A stretch of 25,774 nt of DNA from positions 1-25,774 of the IMG/VR virus record IMGVR_UViG_3300044999_000023; one strand, given 5' to 3'. Position numbers and translations under genes: made by a program. Shown piece by piece: positions 1 to 6,145 of the stretch (position 1 is its first letter; each line of letters opens with the position of its first letter). Under the pieces are notes generated by a model, which worked only from the letters and a program-made list of their open reading frames with translations, was not told where the DNA came from and searched no databases. This DNA is from a virus.

Positions 1-174
1 AAAGGGCAGTCATCTTCCAGTTCGCCATCTTTGGATGTCGTGGACCGTGATCGTTATTACGTGCCCAGCAATGTGGCTGTCATATCTCAGAAAGCAAATC
101 AGATCAAGAACGAAGCATCTGTGGAAGACCTTCGCAGAGTATTAGCCTATTTCGAGAGCCGAAGCGCCGCATAA
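1..174 (+). CDS. C-terminal part of an HNH-like phage endonuclease (5' end outside window)
   Basis: The frame is open from the first base to the TAA at 172-174, giving 57 residues. The segment DVVDRDRYYVPSNVAVIS followed by QKANQIKNEASVEDLRRV matches what I recall of the tail of small phage HNH/zinc-binding nuclease-like proteins, where a 'SLDRID..KGYV.GNV..IS..AN..KS.AT.EEL' pattern closes the fold. The metal-binding N-terminal half would lie upstream of the window, so catalytic competence cannot be judged. A 52-nt gap separates it from the next promoter. Family assignment comes from motif memory only and is moderate. Confidence 0.6.
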   Translation, partial: KGQSSSSSPSLDVVDRDRYYVPSNVAVISQKANQIKNEASVEDLRRVLAYFESRSAA

Positions 175-226
175 ACACGTCCATCCGGACATGTCCTAAA
201 AACTAACGCAGACGTTAATAAAGCAC

Positions 227-255
227 TTGACAAATGTCACGTCCCTTATTAAAGT
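227..255 (+). promoter_or_regulatory. Sigma70-type promoter
   Basis: TTGACA at 227-232, a 17-bp spacer and TAAAGT at 250-255. It lies about 70 bp upstream of the gene at 323. The same TAAAGT -10 variant recurs at 18625 and, leftward, at 6146, which supports a phage-specific promoter style. The TTG of the -35 opens the downstream frame and can be mistaken for a start codon. Confidence 0.7.
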
Positions 256-322
256 GTACTTGTCTATAGCACGTAGCCGTAGAAGTCTCGGGCCCCGCAA
301 CACTACCTGGGAGGGTACAAAA

Positions 323-724
323 ATGGAATTCTGGATTAGTGACGCCGATGGCAATGGCAAACCAAAACCGGAACGCAAACGCAAAAACGTCGTGAACGCC
401 CTTGAGTCCCACGAGGAATACCTCAAGATGAAGAACGTGATTCTTAGCGGCCGCATGAAACCGATGCAATCGGCCGTCATTACAATGGGTCCAGCCGATT
501 CAAAACAACTAGGTTACAAGTGGCCCTGGCGCACAGCCGTGGATTCCTTACGCCGGCTTGTGAAATCCATGGGTCTGCAGTCCGACTATACGATCCGCAA
601 ATATGAAACATCGACCAGTGGCGTGTGGGCGATCCTGGCCACATACGAGCCTCCAATGACCGCCGCCCAGCCCCGATCCGAAGCCCCGCGGCAGCCGGCG
701 GCGAGACCCCGTAAAAGAGCCTGA
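323..724 (+). CDS. Hypothetical protein, 133 aa
   Basis: I do not recognise this family. The ATG at 323 is chosen because GGGAGGG lies 7-8 nt upstream; the frame is open further upstream to 227 but only into the promoter. The protein starts MEFWISDADGNGKPKPERK, has a basic central region (KMKNVILSGRMKPMQS), a WPWRTAVDSLRRLVKSMG helix-like stretch, and a Pro/Ala/Arg-rich tail (PRQPAARPRKRA). No membrane segment or signal peptide is visible. It forms a single-gene cassette with its own promoter upstream and an intrinsic terminator 7 nt after the stop, a moron-like arrangement. The basic tail would suit nucleic-acid binding, but that is only inference. Confidence 0.75.
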   Translation: MEFWISDADGNGKPKPERKRKNVVNALESHEEYLKMKNVILSGRMKPMQSAVITMGPADSKQLGYKWPWRTAVDSLRRLVKSMGLQSDYTIRKYETSTSGVWAILATYEPPMTAAQPRSEAPRQPAARPRKRA

Positions 725-730
725 TATGCG

Positions 731-760
731 AAACCCCCTGAAAAAGGGGGTTTTGTTTTT
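731..760 (+). terminator. Rho-independent terminator
   Basis: AAACCCCC, a TGAAAA loop, then GGGGGTTT followed by a T-rich run TTTTGTTTTT. It closes the gene ending at 724. In the other direction the stem is not followed by a T tract, so it should act mainly rightward. Confidence 0.88.
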
Positions 761-974
761 CATATTTGGATTTGTTCCCAAACGGCGGGAATATCTAGAG
801 CACTCATGCGGCCTACCGATTCGGCATAGGATACGCGAGATCGGACGAGCTTCTTTTTGCGTTGCATGGATCGTATTTGGCGTTTCAGTCTTCCCGTTAG
901 TTGACGTGGTCGAGATCCTGCGCGCCCATTCCGCAATAAGTGCAGTAATATCCTGAAACCTCTACTTTAGACAT
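760..974 (-). pseudogene. Possible remnant of a small HNH/zinc protein, frame broken
   Basis: Leftward, an ATG at 974 (GGAG 10 nt upstream) opens MSKVEVSGYYCTYCGMGAQD LDHVN and stops at 897. CxxC plus DH right before the stop looks like the start of an HNH-type zinc nuclease. A second frame, shifted, runs to a TGA at 760-762 and encodes MQRKKKLVRSRVSYAESVGR MSALDIPAVWEQIQI from an ATG at 867 with no ribosome site. Together they look like two ends of a gene with its middle lost or shifted. Each piece alone is very short, so this could be chance. Otherwise the 725-1033 stretch holds only the terminator and a hairpin. Confidence 0.25.
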
Positions 975-1026
975 CTATTTCGTTCTCCGCGATACTTTCA
1001 CCGTTCTTTGCTTTTGAAGCATTTCT

Positions 1027-1045
1027 ACGGGCTCTAGAGGCCCGT
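1027..1045 (-). other. Hairpin containing the stop codon of the last leftward gene
   Basis: Leftward the sequence is ACGGGC-CTCTAGA-GCCCGT, a perfect 6-bp stem. The TAG in the loop is the stop of the gene ending at 1034. No U-tract follows, so it is not a standard intrinsic terminator. It may protect the 3' end of the leftward transcript. Confidence 0.5.
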
Positions 1046-1429
1046 TTCTACCGCACCGGTACCGGAAAAACGGTGCTTTCGGGTCACTTGAAGGAACTTC
1101 GCAACCTGTTCCGGTGTCCTGGCCCGCTTGGCCCGAACGCGAGCGATCTTTATGGCCATCTTCACCTGGGCCTTGTTCTTGCGGTCGAACTCGAGGCAGC
1201 CCTCGGCATCGCCGTTCTGAACCACAGCCATGCCCTCAGCAACCGCAACCCGCCGAAAGTTGCCCCAGGTCTTGGCATGGTGCCCCGCCGGCAAGAACAT
1301 CACCGCGAGCTGGCCGGCGTCATCGTCGCGGGCGTAAATATGCCCCTGTCGCCCTGGAATGGTCGTCTCGCCGTCTTGGGTGGTGGTTTTGAGCCGGTGT
1401 TCTTTAGCGAAGCGTTCGAGGACCGTCAC
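1034..1429 (-). CDS. Hypothetical protein, 131 aa
   Basis: Starts at a GTG (1429) that overlaps the TGA of the preceding gene as GTGA, with GAGGAG about 7 nt upstream, so translation is probably coupled. The sequence has a compact N-terminal part with TTIPGRQGHIYARDDDAGQ and AVMFLPAGHHAKTWGN, then QNGDAEGCLEFDRKN, and a basic helix-rich C-terminus (KMAIKIARVRAKRARTPEQV). This looks like a widespread phage or bacterial hypothetical family, but I cannot attach a function. It is the last gene of the leftward series. Its coupling to a ribbon-helix-helix candidate could suggest a paired module, but no toxin signature is visible. Confidence 0.75.
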   Translation of the reverse strand: MTVLERFAKEHRLKTTTQDGETTIPGRQGHIYARDDDAGQLAVMFLPAGHHAKTWGNFRRVAVAEGMAVVQNGDAEGCLEFDRKNKAQVKMAIKIARVRAKRARTPEQVAKFLQVTRKHRFSGTGAVETGL

Positions 1430-1653
1430 CGGGAACTCTCCTCAAGATGGTCCAGATAGAACGCAACCGCCACCCGACAAAGCTCCGCCAGGTTCGTCCC
1501 GCACTCCCGGGCTGTGGCGATCATCCGATCGTGAAGCTCTGGCGCCACCCCGAATCCGACGGGGATCTTCGGGATCGCGGTATGTATGGCCCGCGTCCCC
1601 GTGGCGCGGTCTACGGCGTGTTCGAGGTTTTCAATTGTTAGGCCGATGTGCAT
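1426..1653 (-). CDS. Small ribbon-helix-helix (CopG/Arc-like) DNA-binding candidate, 75 aa
   Basis: The ATG at 1653 has GGAGGAG about 3 nt upstream and overlaps the end of the previous gene by 16 nt. The core IPVGFGVAPELHDRMIATAR followed by ECGTNLAELCRVAVAFYLDH fits the RHH layout: a short beta strand, helix A ending in an Ala/Arg face, a turn with G(T/S)N/S, and helix B. RHH proteins dimerise and bind operators as repressors, antitoxins or plasmid regulators. In a block with the integrase, a regulatory role in lysogeny is plausible but inferred. I see no HTH-type CI repressor elsewhere in the window. Confidence 0.7.
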   Translation of the reverse strand: MHIGLTIENLEHAVDRATGTRAIHTAIPKIPVGFGVAPELHDRMIATARECGTNLAELCRVAVAFYLDHLEESSR

Positions 1654-1802
1654 GTCTCCTCCGTGTGTATCTTGATGGCGTCCGCCACGATGGCGTTCTG
1701 CGTGAACTGCGGCAGCAATGCCAGTGGAACGCCGTCGTCAGCCCGGTGCGTAAACCACCACCGCCTTGTGGCGCGTTCCAAGTCTGCGGCGTTGATGGTC
1801 AC
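1638..1802 (-). CDS. Hypothetical protein, 54 aa
   Basis: The start is a GTG at 1802 that overlaps the upstream TGA as GTGA. The frame continues upstream to 2039, but that part overlaps a better small gene in another frame, so I take the GTG. The protein starts MTINAADLERATRRWWFTHR and ends ADAIKIHTEETCTSA. No recognised domain. The tail bases supply the ribosome site (GGAGGAG) of the next gene. Confidence 0.55.
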   Translation of the reverse strand: MTINAADLERATRRWWFTHRADDGVPLALLPQFTQNAIVADAIKIHTEETCTSA

Positions 1803-1957
1803 TTGGTGTTCTCGGCACATTGGACCAACTGCGCCAGCAATACCGCGATGGCCCAAACTCCGCGGGCAATGTAGCCCTGGATGTCCTTCACTTCGATGTT
1901 CTTGTCTACGGCGCTTTCCACGCGTTCGGCTTCTCGCTGCACTTCGTCTAGTGTCAT
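1799..1957 (-). CDS. Small protein with one predicted membrane segment, 52 aa
   Basis: The ATG at 1957 is preceded by AGGGGAG with a 9-nt spacing. The sequence starts MTLDEVQREAERVESAVDKN, an amphipathic charged helix, then has IQGYIARGVWAIAVLLAQLV, a hydrophobic stretch that could span a membrane, and ends QCAENTK. The stop overlaps the next GTG. The charged-helix-plus-TM plan recalls small phage membrane proteins, but no family is recognised. Confidence 0.55.
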   Translation of the reverse strand: MTLDEVQREAERVESAVDKNIEVKDIQGYIARGVWAIAVLLAQLVQCAENTK

Positions 1958-1995
1958 TTGAAAAAACTCCCCTGCGTAAGCCCGCCGGCGAAAAA

Positions 1996-2193
1996 CTATC
2001 TTCGAGATCTTTCCATCTCTGACTCAACCAAATCTTCAATAACCCGCCTTATTCGACCTCGCGCACCTACCGCAATGGCTTCGTCCGGCACCCACGTTTT
2101 GGCTCCAAAACCGCAAGATTTGCAGACCTTCCCGAATTGTTTGATCCTGGTGCATTGACACAGTTCCGTCTGAAACATCTGGGACAACTTCAC
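1996..2193 (-). CDS. Small Cys-rich (zinc-ribbon-like) protein, 65 aa
   Basis: I chose the GTG at 2193 because GGGGGAG lies 8 nt upstream; an in-frame ATG at 2238 has no ribosome site. The protein carries CQCTRIKQFGKVCKSCGFG, with two Cys pairs typical of a small zinc knuckle, and then a basic helix (GARGRIRRVIEDLVESEMER). It lies just downstream of the integrase, 96 nt past its stop. Possible roles include a directionality or DNA-binding factor, but nothing in the sequence proves this. Confidence 0.6.
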   Translation of the reverse strand: MKLSQMFQTELCQCTRIKQFGKVCKSCGFGAKTWVPDEAIAVGARGRIRRVIEDLVESEMERSRR

Positions 2194-2289
2194 AAAATCA
2201 ACTCCCCCTGTGATAGTACGATTTAGTGATCGTTCCATGTGTCCACGGTATCGTCACTGCGGGGGATCGTAAATGGTACGCAGGAGCCA

Positions 2290-3165
2290 TTACGCCTTGT
2301 TACCGAAGTGCACGTTTTCCATCGCTTTCCGGACACTCTCCGGAATAGTTTTCACATAGCACTTCTGTGTAACCGACACATTCTCATGCCTCAATATGGC
2401 CTGGATCGTCTTATCATCCACGCCTTGAGCATGAAGAAAAGTTGCGAGCCCCCTGCGGAAAGCATGCCAGCCATTCCAGGTCTTCCCGACTGCCGGCACG
2501 ATAACCCGCGAAGCTAAGTTGCCGAGGTCGAGCGGGGTATTCGTGGAGCTGGCAAAGATCAGCCCCGCCGCGCGCTTGTGGCCCGCCAAGGCTGCGGCCA
2601 ACACCGGCACCACCGGCACCGGGGCCTTGCTCGCGGGGCTCTTAGTAGTTTTGACGTGCGATTGCCATACCGCCCTGTTGACCGACAAGGTGCAGGACTT
2701 TTCATCCCAGTCCGACCAGCGCAAACCGCGGATCTCTGATTTACGCAAACCGGTGCACGCCGCGAGGAGCACAACCAGGCGCGCTTGGCCGGTGAGGTTG
2801 GCCAGCATGAACTCAATCTCCTCTGGGGAATAGGCGTACGTCTCGCCAGCTTCGGGCGCCGTGGGTACCTTCACCGCCCGCCAGGGGTTCTCGCGATCGC
2901 ACGAGCCCATCCGCAGCGCGTGGCCCCAGATACCGCTAAAGAAGTTCTTGATGTGACCCAGCGAGGTCCGGTTAAGCTGGGGATTGTCAGCGCAGATCGC
3001 GCGCATGATGCCCTGGGCGTCGCATGTGCGGATCTCCAGGGAGCACTCCTCAAAGTACCGGGCGTACATCCGCCAGATTTTCGAGTATCCAGAAACAGTC
3101 GAGGCGGCCAGCGATGCCTTGATGTGCGCGAAGTATTCGCCCTCGACGAACTCACGAACGCTCAT
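2290..3165 (-). CDS. int: Tyrosine-family site-specific integrase, 291 aa
   Basis: Phage integrase of the lambda Int/XerC superfamily: it recombines attP with a host attB through a 3'-phosphotyrosine intermediate. An N-terminal SAM-like core-binding domain spans about residues 1-100. The catalytic domain follows, with R141 in TGLRKSEIRGLRW, K175 as candidate beta-strand Lys, H234 and R237 in WHAFRRG, H260 in ILRHENVS and Y270 in TQKCYVKTI, so all catalytic residues are present. The ATG at 3165 has AAAGGAG upstream; a TTG seven codons earlier overlaps that ribosome site and is rejected. The start overlaps the stop of the HNH gene as ATGA, so its expression is probably coupled to that gene. No att core could be identified by eye. 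Confidence 0.95.
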   Translation of the reverse strand: MSVREFVEGEYFAHIKASLAASTVSGYSKIWRMYARYFEECSLEIRTCDAQGIMRAICADNPQLNRTSLGHIKNFFSGIWGHALRMGSCDRENPWRAVKVPTAPEAGETYAYSPEEIEFMLANLTGQARLVVLLAACTGLRKSEIRGLRWSDWDEKSCTLSVNRAVWQSHVKTTKSPASKAPVPVVPVLAAALAGHKRAAGLIFASSTNTPLDLGNLASRVIVPAVGKTWNGWHAFRRGLATFLHAQGVDDKTIQAILRHENVSVTQKCYVKTIPESVRKAMENVHFGNKA

Positions 3166-3674
3166 AACCAGCTCTCCTTTCGGCAAATTTTTCCTATTGT
3201 GCCATCGCTTACCTTAAACATAGCCGCGATTTTTCTATGTGATAGACCAGATGCGCGCAAGGCACGAATTTCTACCACGTGGACACGAGTTAGCTTCGAG
3301 AACTTACATCGCTCTCCACGTAAACGGAGGCCGAGAGTGAAAGCATGCTGGGAGTTTTCCGCAGAGGTTACCCAATCCAAGTTGTCCACGGTGTTAGTCG
3401 TCTTGCTCCCGTTGACGTGGTTAACTTCTGGTTTGTTCTCTGGGTTTGGAATGAAAGATTTTGCAACGAGTCGATGGATCGCGGTAGACGTGAATTTTGG
3501 GGAGGTTCCGCGCAACCGGACAGTGAGATAACCGCGTTCACTAATCTGTGGTCTGAGGATGAAACCAGGTGACGTTCGTTTAGCGGGAGTTAGCCGCATC
3601 ACTCTTCCATCGCTCGATACCGCGTATTCTGGAAACTCGGTAATACGCGCCCACATTGTTCCCACGTTAGCCAT
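3162..3674 (-). CDS. HNH homing endonuclease with NUMOD4 and C-terminal HTH, 170 aa
   Basis: Domains in order: NUMOD4-type start (WARITEFPEYAVSSDGRV, residues 8-25); an HNH_3-type core (IHRLVAKSFIPNPENKPEVN to HVNGSKTTNTVDNLDWVTS, about 67-104) with the NHVNG metal/catalytic motif; and a helix-turn-helix tail (SHRKIAAMFKVSDGTIGKI, 145-163) of the kind used for DNA targeting. This is the plan of phage free-standing homing endonucleases such as I-HmuI relatives. The ATG at 3674 is used; GTG at 3683 is an alternative. A promoter lies so close that the mRNA should be almost leaderless. The stop overlaps the integrase ATG. The insertion sits between the hairpin operon and the integrase. Confidence 0.92.
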   Translation of the reverse strand: MANVGTMWARITEFPEYAVSSDGRVMRLTPAKRTSPGFILRPQISERGYLTVRLRGTSPKFTSTAIHRLVAKSFIPNPENKPEVNHVNGSKTTNTVDNLDWVTSAENSQHAFTLGLRLRGERCKFSKLTRVHVVEIRALRASGLSHRKIAAMFKVSDGTIGKICRKESWL

Positions 3675-3683
3675 ATGCGTCAC

Positions 3684-3711
3684 CTTATAGCGTTTGTATG
3701 ACCGGCGTCAA
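3684..3711 (-). promoter_or_regulatory. Promoter of the HNH gene, near-leaderless
   Basis: On the minus strand: TTGACG (3711-3706), a 16-bp spacer and TATAAG (3689-3684). The ATG begins 9 nt after the -10, so RNA should begin about 2 nt before it. The integrase would be read from the same start. Confidence 0.55.
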
Positions 3712-3736
3712 TTTGCTTTGCATCATGGAACTAAGT

Positions 3737-3765
3737 TGACACAGGGTTGAGCAGACCACGTATCA
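3737..3765 (-). repeat. Type I intergenic hairpin, copy 1 (11-7-11)
   Basis: Minus strand TGATACGTGGT, a 7-nt loop, then ACCCTGTGTCA. As RNA, 10 of 11 positions pair, two as G-U. The leading TGA is the stop of the 28-aa gene. Unlike the other copies, no ribosome site follows; the HNH promoter comes next, which suggests the endonuclease displaced the original partner gene. Confidence 0.75.
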
Positions 3766-3849
3766 GTTCCAAACGTGTAGCATTTCCATTGCGAGCAGCG
3801 CGAACAATACTGACGCTGCAAACGCGAGCGCCGCTAAAAAGTTTTTCAT
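3763..3849 (-). CDS. 28-aa membrane micro-protein
   Basis: ATG at 3849 shares its A with the preceding TGA (TGATG), so re-initiation is likely. The peptide is MKNFLAALAFAASVLFALLA followed by MEMLHVWN, a single hydrophobic span with one N-terminal Lys. Its TGA forms the first bases of a type I hairpin, as for the larger genes, which supports it being real. Function unknown; it resembles the many tiny phage membrane peptides. Confidence 0.6.
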   Translation of the reverse strand: MKNFLAALAFAASVLFALLAMEMLHVWN

Positions 3850-4208
3850 CAGCGTAAACAGCCTTTCTGCGGGTCAATCACGTTGTACGGCTCTAAGGTC
3901 GGAGGGAAGGATAATAGTTCTTGGCGATGTTCCCAAATCAGACATCGGGCCGCAATGCGATGGCCTACTCTGGTTAGAGTAACGTCAAGCATTTCGCGGG
4001 GAGTATACATAGGAGAGTATTCATAGGTTATTAAACCCTGCGCTTCTAGAAAATGAACCATCGGCCAAATTCTCGATGCACAACAACGGTATACACCCGA
4101 CATCTTCTTACCTACAACGTGCTTGTACGCATCTTCGCTATCAATGGCGAGCAGAGCACGAATTAGGAACGCCTGACGTGCGGGTGTGAGATGGTTGTCT
4201 TGTCTCAT
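3849..4208 (-). CDS. Hypothetical protein, possible winged-helix fold, 119 aa
   Basis: Start ATG at 4208 with GGAGGAAGG upstream; the frame extends further but without a ribosome site. The middle reads VYRCCASRIWPMVHFLEAQG then LITYEYSPMY and LDVTLTRVGHRIAARCL, which follows the pattern of a winged helix (recognition helix, wing, then a 'LT..G' helix) seen in PadR/MarR-like proteins. This is a shape argument only. The upstream hairpin is degenerate. The downstream 28-aa gene is coupled by TGATG. Confidence 0.7.
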   Translation of the reverse strand: MRQDNHLTPARQAFLIRALLAIDSEDAYKHVVGKKMSGVYRCCASRIWPMVHFLEAQGLITYEYSPMYTPREMLDVTLTRVGHRIAARCLIWEHRQELLSFPPTLEPYNVIDPQKGCLR

Positions 4209-4224
4209 TTGTCCCTTCCTCCCT

Positions 4225-4252
4225 TGATACGCGGTGTCGTTCTCACGTGGAA
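4225..4252 (-). repeat. Type I intergenic hairpin, degenerate copy
   Basis: The second arm ACCGCGTATCA is well conserved and is followed by GGGAGG, but the first arm reads TTCCACGTGAG and only about 6 of 11 positions pair. The upstream stop is 34 nt away instead of inside the arm. It looks like a decayed copy. Confidence 0.5.
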
Positions 4253-4285
4253 GCCGAAGAAGCACAGTATTTTTCGGAGCATGAG

Positions 4286-4474
4286 TCAATCCTTTTCGAG
4301 TGCCGCGTAACACTTCTTTATGAAGTGCGGCATTGTGTTGTTAAGCAAGCCAACTTTCACTTCGTCATGGCGAGGAAACCAGCCGTTACATAGGGAACAA
4401 TAGGTAAACGGTGTGCGCATGTCGATTGGGGCGTTAACGCTAGAGTGCTCGTACTTAGTCCCTTCATGTTCCAT
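4286..4474 (-). CDS. Small Cys/His protein, 62 aa
   Basis: ATG at 4474 has a perfect AAGGAGG with a 5-nt spacing directly after a type I hairpin. It contains YCSLCNGWFPRHDEV and a later KKCYAAL, so one CxxC plus His and Cys could bind one zinc ion. No family recognised. The compact size and intact translation signals argue for a real gene. Confidence 0.7.
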   Translation of the reverse strand: MEHEGTKYEHSSVNAPIDMRTPFTYCSLCNGWFPRHDEVKVGLLNNTMPHFIKKCYAALEKD

Positions 4475-4486
4475 AAAATCCTCCTT

Positions 4487-4515
4487 TGATACGTGGTGTC
4501 GTGAACCACGTGTCA
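4487..4515 (-). repeat. Type I intergenic hairpin, copy 2
   Basis: Minus strand TGACACGTGGT, loop TCACGAC, ACCACGTATCA; 10 of 11 positions pair (one C-A mismatch). The TGA is the stop of the gene ending at 4513 and AAGGAGG starts right after the second arm. This is the clearest example of the stop-hairpin-Shine-Dalgarno unit. Confidence 0.85.
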
Positions 4516-4764
4516 GTTAAGTTTGATACCCTGGGCGTTGCAAGCCTCAACGAAATCGACCGAAGTAAATTGCGACAGGGCTGTACTGGAAGGTGCTGCA
4601 CACAGATTTAGCGCTGACACAATGCGTGCTGCGTAGGCTTCCGCAAATTGAAAGATTCTTTTGCGCTGGTATTCTGGTGTCGGATCGTCTGCTAGTTCGT
4701 AGGATAGAAAATTGTTAATTTCGCCTCGCGGTAGCTCGCGGGTATAAAACTCTTCTGCCGTCAT
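4513..4764 (-). CDS. Hypothetical protein, 83 aa
   Basis: ATG at 4764 follows AAGGAGAAGTGAAA; the upstream extension to 4842 lacks a ribosome site and overlaps the hairpin and the upstream gene. The protein begins MTAEEFYTRELPRGEINNFL and has a helical middle (YQRKRIFQFAEAYAARIVSA). It ends IKLN with the TGA inside the hairpin. No domain is recognised; predicted soluble and mostly helical. Confidence 0.7.
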   Translation of the reverse strand: MTAEEFYTRELPRGEINNFLSYELADDPTPEYQRKRIFQFAEAYAARIVSALNLCAAPSSTALSQFTSVDFVEACNAQGIKLN

Positions 4765-4778
4765 TTTCACTTCTCCTT

Positions 4779-4807
4779 TGACACGTGGTCTCGTTAACCG
4801 CTGGTCA
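4779..4807 (-). repeat. Type I intergenic hairpin, copy 3
   Basis: Minus strand TGACCAGCGGT, loop TAACGAG, ACCACGTGTCA; 8 of 11 positions pair, with both ends of the stem intact. The TGA is the stop of the gene ending at 4805, and AAGGAG follows at once. Confidence 0.75.
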
Positions 4808-5062
4808 GCCAGCGTCTTTGTCACACGATCTGCGGTATGCAAAAGACTGCTCCTTCGGCAATACCGTAAGATTTTCCGACATGCCCCAAGTCGAGACGGC
4901 GGCTTTGGGTGGTGCGCCCGAGAGCGGATCCGCGAAGGTTTCCGAATGCCCTCGGCGTCCGTCGCAGCTAAAGTACCCGTCTTCGTGCCGCCACTCCAAT
5001 GCAGATATGGTGCTCGATGTTCTTTCTATTTGTTTACGACAGTTTTTGCAGATCACGAGCAT
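4805..5062 (-). CDS. Small zinc-binding-like protein, 85 aa
   Basis: ATG at 5062 with GAAAGGA upstream; a longer frame to 5233 overlaps the neighbour's coding region and is rejected. The start MLVICKNCRKQIERTSS and the later YFSCDGRRGH give CxxC...C...H, consistent with one structural zinc. The C-terminal half is low in features. Function unknown. Confidence 0.65.
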   Translation of the reverse strand: MLVICKNCRKQIERTSSTISALEWRHEDGYFSCDGRRGHSETFADPLSGAPPKAAVSTWGMSENLTVLPKEQSFAYRRSCDKDAG

Positions 5063-5079
5063 TTTGATTTTTTCCTTTC

Positions 5080-5108
5080 GGACTAGCGGTTTCGGTAACC
5101 GTGCGTCA
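5080..5108 (-). repeat. Type I intergenic hairpin, copy 4 (weaker)
   Basis: Minus strand TGACGCACGGT, loop TACCGAA, ACCGCTAGTCC; 7 of 11 positions pair, including the four next to the loop. The geometry is exactly 11-7-11 and the TGA is the stop of the gene ending at 5106. Confidence 0.65.
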
Positions 5109-5390
5109 GTTTTTCGTTTCGTAATAGCAATCGGGCTCACATGCCCCATTATGCGAACGTCTGTGGTGGCCCGTAACACGCTCTTTACCATTCGCCAGTT
5201 CCTTCGCGCGCAGCGCCTCTTGCGCAATTTCACTGAGTCCTAGGTAATCTCTCCATTTCTTCGCAAATTTCTTGCGCGGCATCTCGCTATGGAGGTCTCC
5301 TAGGTACTCGCGGAATTTTTCAATTTCATCCAGGTCGTGTCGTGAAAGTAGCTTCACTTTTCGGCCCCACACTGGAATACGCTTTGCCAT
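5106..5390 (-). CDS. Basic hypothetical protein, 94 aa
   Basis: ATG at 5390 lies 5 nt after GAGGGG. The sequence MAKRIPVWGRKVKLLSRHDL is very basic; the middle has charged helices (DEIEKFREYLGDLH, RKKFAKKWRDYLGLSEIAQE) and the tail has NGACEPDCYYETKN with a Cys pair. It may be a nucleic-acid-binding protein, but no family is recognised. Confidence 0.7.
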   Translation of the reverse strand: MAKRIPVWGRKVKLLSRHDLDEIEKFREYLGDLHSEMPRKKFAKKWRDYLGLSEIAQEALRAKELANGKERVTGHHRRSHNGACEPDCYYETKN

Positions 5391-5409
5391 GTTTGCCCCT
5401 CTCTTTTTC

Positions 5410-5438
5410 TGACGCACGGTTCATAGAACCCTACATCA
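5410..5438 (-). repeat. Type I intergenic hairpin, copy 5 with covarying arms
   Basis: Minus strand TGATGTAGGGT, loop TCTATGA, ACCGTGCGTCA. The arms differ from the consensus TGACACGTGGT at several positions, yet 10 of 11 still pair (two G-U). That points to selection on RNA structure. Here the upstream gene stops at a TAG inside the arm (5433-5431) rather than at the TGA. Confidence 0.78.
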
Positions 5439-5667
5439 TTTGTCGCGCATTGCTGTATGGCTCAAACTCCCAATTGCATTCGCCGGCGTTAACCAGTTGC
5501 GCGTTCTCTAAGCACTCTTGGTGCCAGTGGTGGTGCTGAAATTCGTCGTCATACACTGAGCGTTCGCTAACGTATTGCTCTCCCTTCGGGATTGCTTCGC
5601 CGCACCAGATACAGCGGTGGACCTTCCGCGCGGTCGGTTTCGTTTGAGACAATAGGGTATAGCTCAC
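5431..5667 (-). CDS. Zinc-binding phage protein, 78 aa
   Basis: GTG at 5667 overlaps the preceding TGA as GTGA and has AAAGGA upstream; the ATG at 5712 would lie inside the neighbour. It carries CIWCGEAIPKGEQYVSERSV followed by YDDEFQHHHWHQECLENA. This CxxCg..I..Ge.Y...(s)..........H..C layout is common in small phage zinc proteins that I recall as 'hypothetical' or HNH-adjacent. It is expected to bind one zinc. No catalytic motif is evident. Confidence 0.75.
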   Translation of the reverse strand: MSYTLLSQTKPTARKVHRCIWCGEAIPKGEQYVSERSVYDDEFQHHHWHQECLENAQLVNAGECNWEFEPYSNARQMM

Positions 5668-6122
5668 TCGCTTTCCTTTTCTTCGGTAGGCGTCCAAGTG
5701 CACGTGAGCCACAAGCCACTAACCTCGCGGCTAATTGCGCGACAGCCTTCGAGCTGGCCAGGTTCCCAGATCATTGTCCCGTCGGCCAGTTCGCGGTCAT
5801 GCGGCGCCCAGCCGTGCACGCATGACATCGATACTTCGATAACCGGATCGTCGGCGCCGATGTCCCGCGCGTCATCCGCGAATTCCTCAAGCGCTTCCTT
5901 GAGGTCGCTTTTCGCTTGCTCGAATATCGACGAATATGCGCAGTCGCTTTCATAATCGGAAAGAATGTCATCTTCCTCGGATGTGTACGGCGCGAATGAG
6001 TCAAGATCGAAGTCGCTTTCAAGGTCATCGACTTCGGACGCCAGGTTCTCCGCGGTATCCTTCTTGTCGTTGAGCGCTCCCGAGATTGCATCTTGCGCGT
6101 ATTGCTCTAAGTCCCTTGCCAT
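5664..6122 (-). CDS. Acidic protein, 152 aa
   Basis: ATG at 6122 has GGGAGGG just upstream and follows a promoter by about 20 nt. The first half is strongly acidic (SEVDDLESDFDLDSFAPYTS, EEDDILSDYESDCAYSS, KEALEEFADDARDIGADD). The second half is more globular with VSMSCVHGWAPHDRELADGT. Strongly acidic early phage proteins often act as DNA mimics or host-enzyme inhibitors; that is only a hypothesis here. First gene after the internal promoter and coupled to the zinc protein downstream. Confidence 0.8.
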   Translation of the reverse strand: MARDLEQYAQDAISGALNDKKDTAENLASEVDDLESDFDLDSFAPYTSEEDDILSDYESDCAYSSIFEQAKSDLKEALEEFADDARDIGADDPVIEVSMSCVHGWAPHDRELADGTMIWEPGQLEGCRAISREVSGLWLTCTWTPTEEKESE

Positions 6123-6145
6123 AATCCCTCCCAGGATGTGAAGTC

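Noticed and set aside
227-322. N-terminal extension of the gene at 323, from a TTG
   Set aside because: The TTG belongs to the TTGACA -35 box, and GGGAGGG supports the ATG at 323.
726-956. Rightward 76-aa frame after the terminator
   Set aside because: It starts within the terminator hairpin and has no ribosome site or protein-like composition.
1803-2039. Extension of the gene at 1638-1802 to an upstream start
   Set aside because: It overlaps the better supported 52-aa gene (1799-1957) and the zinc gene; the GTGA overlap explains the shorter form.
4225-5438. Type I hairpins as intrinsic terminators
   Set aside because: They lack U-tracts and are followed by ribosome sites instead.
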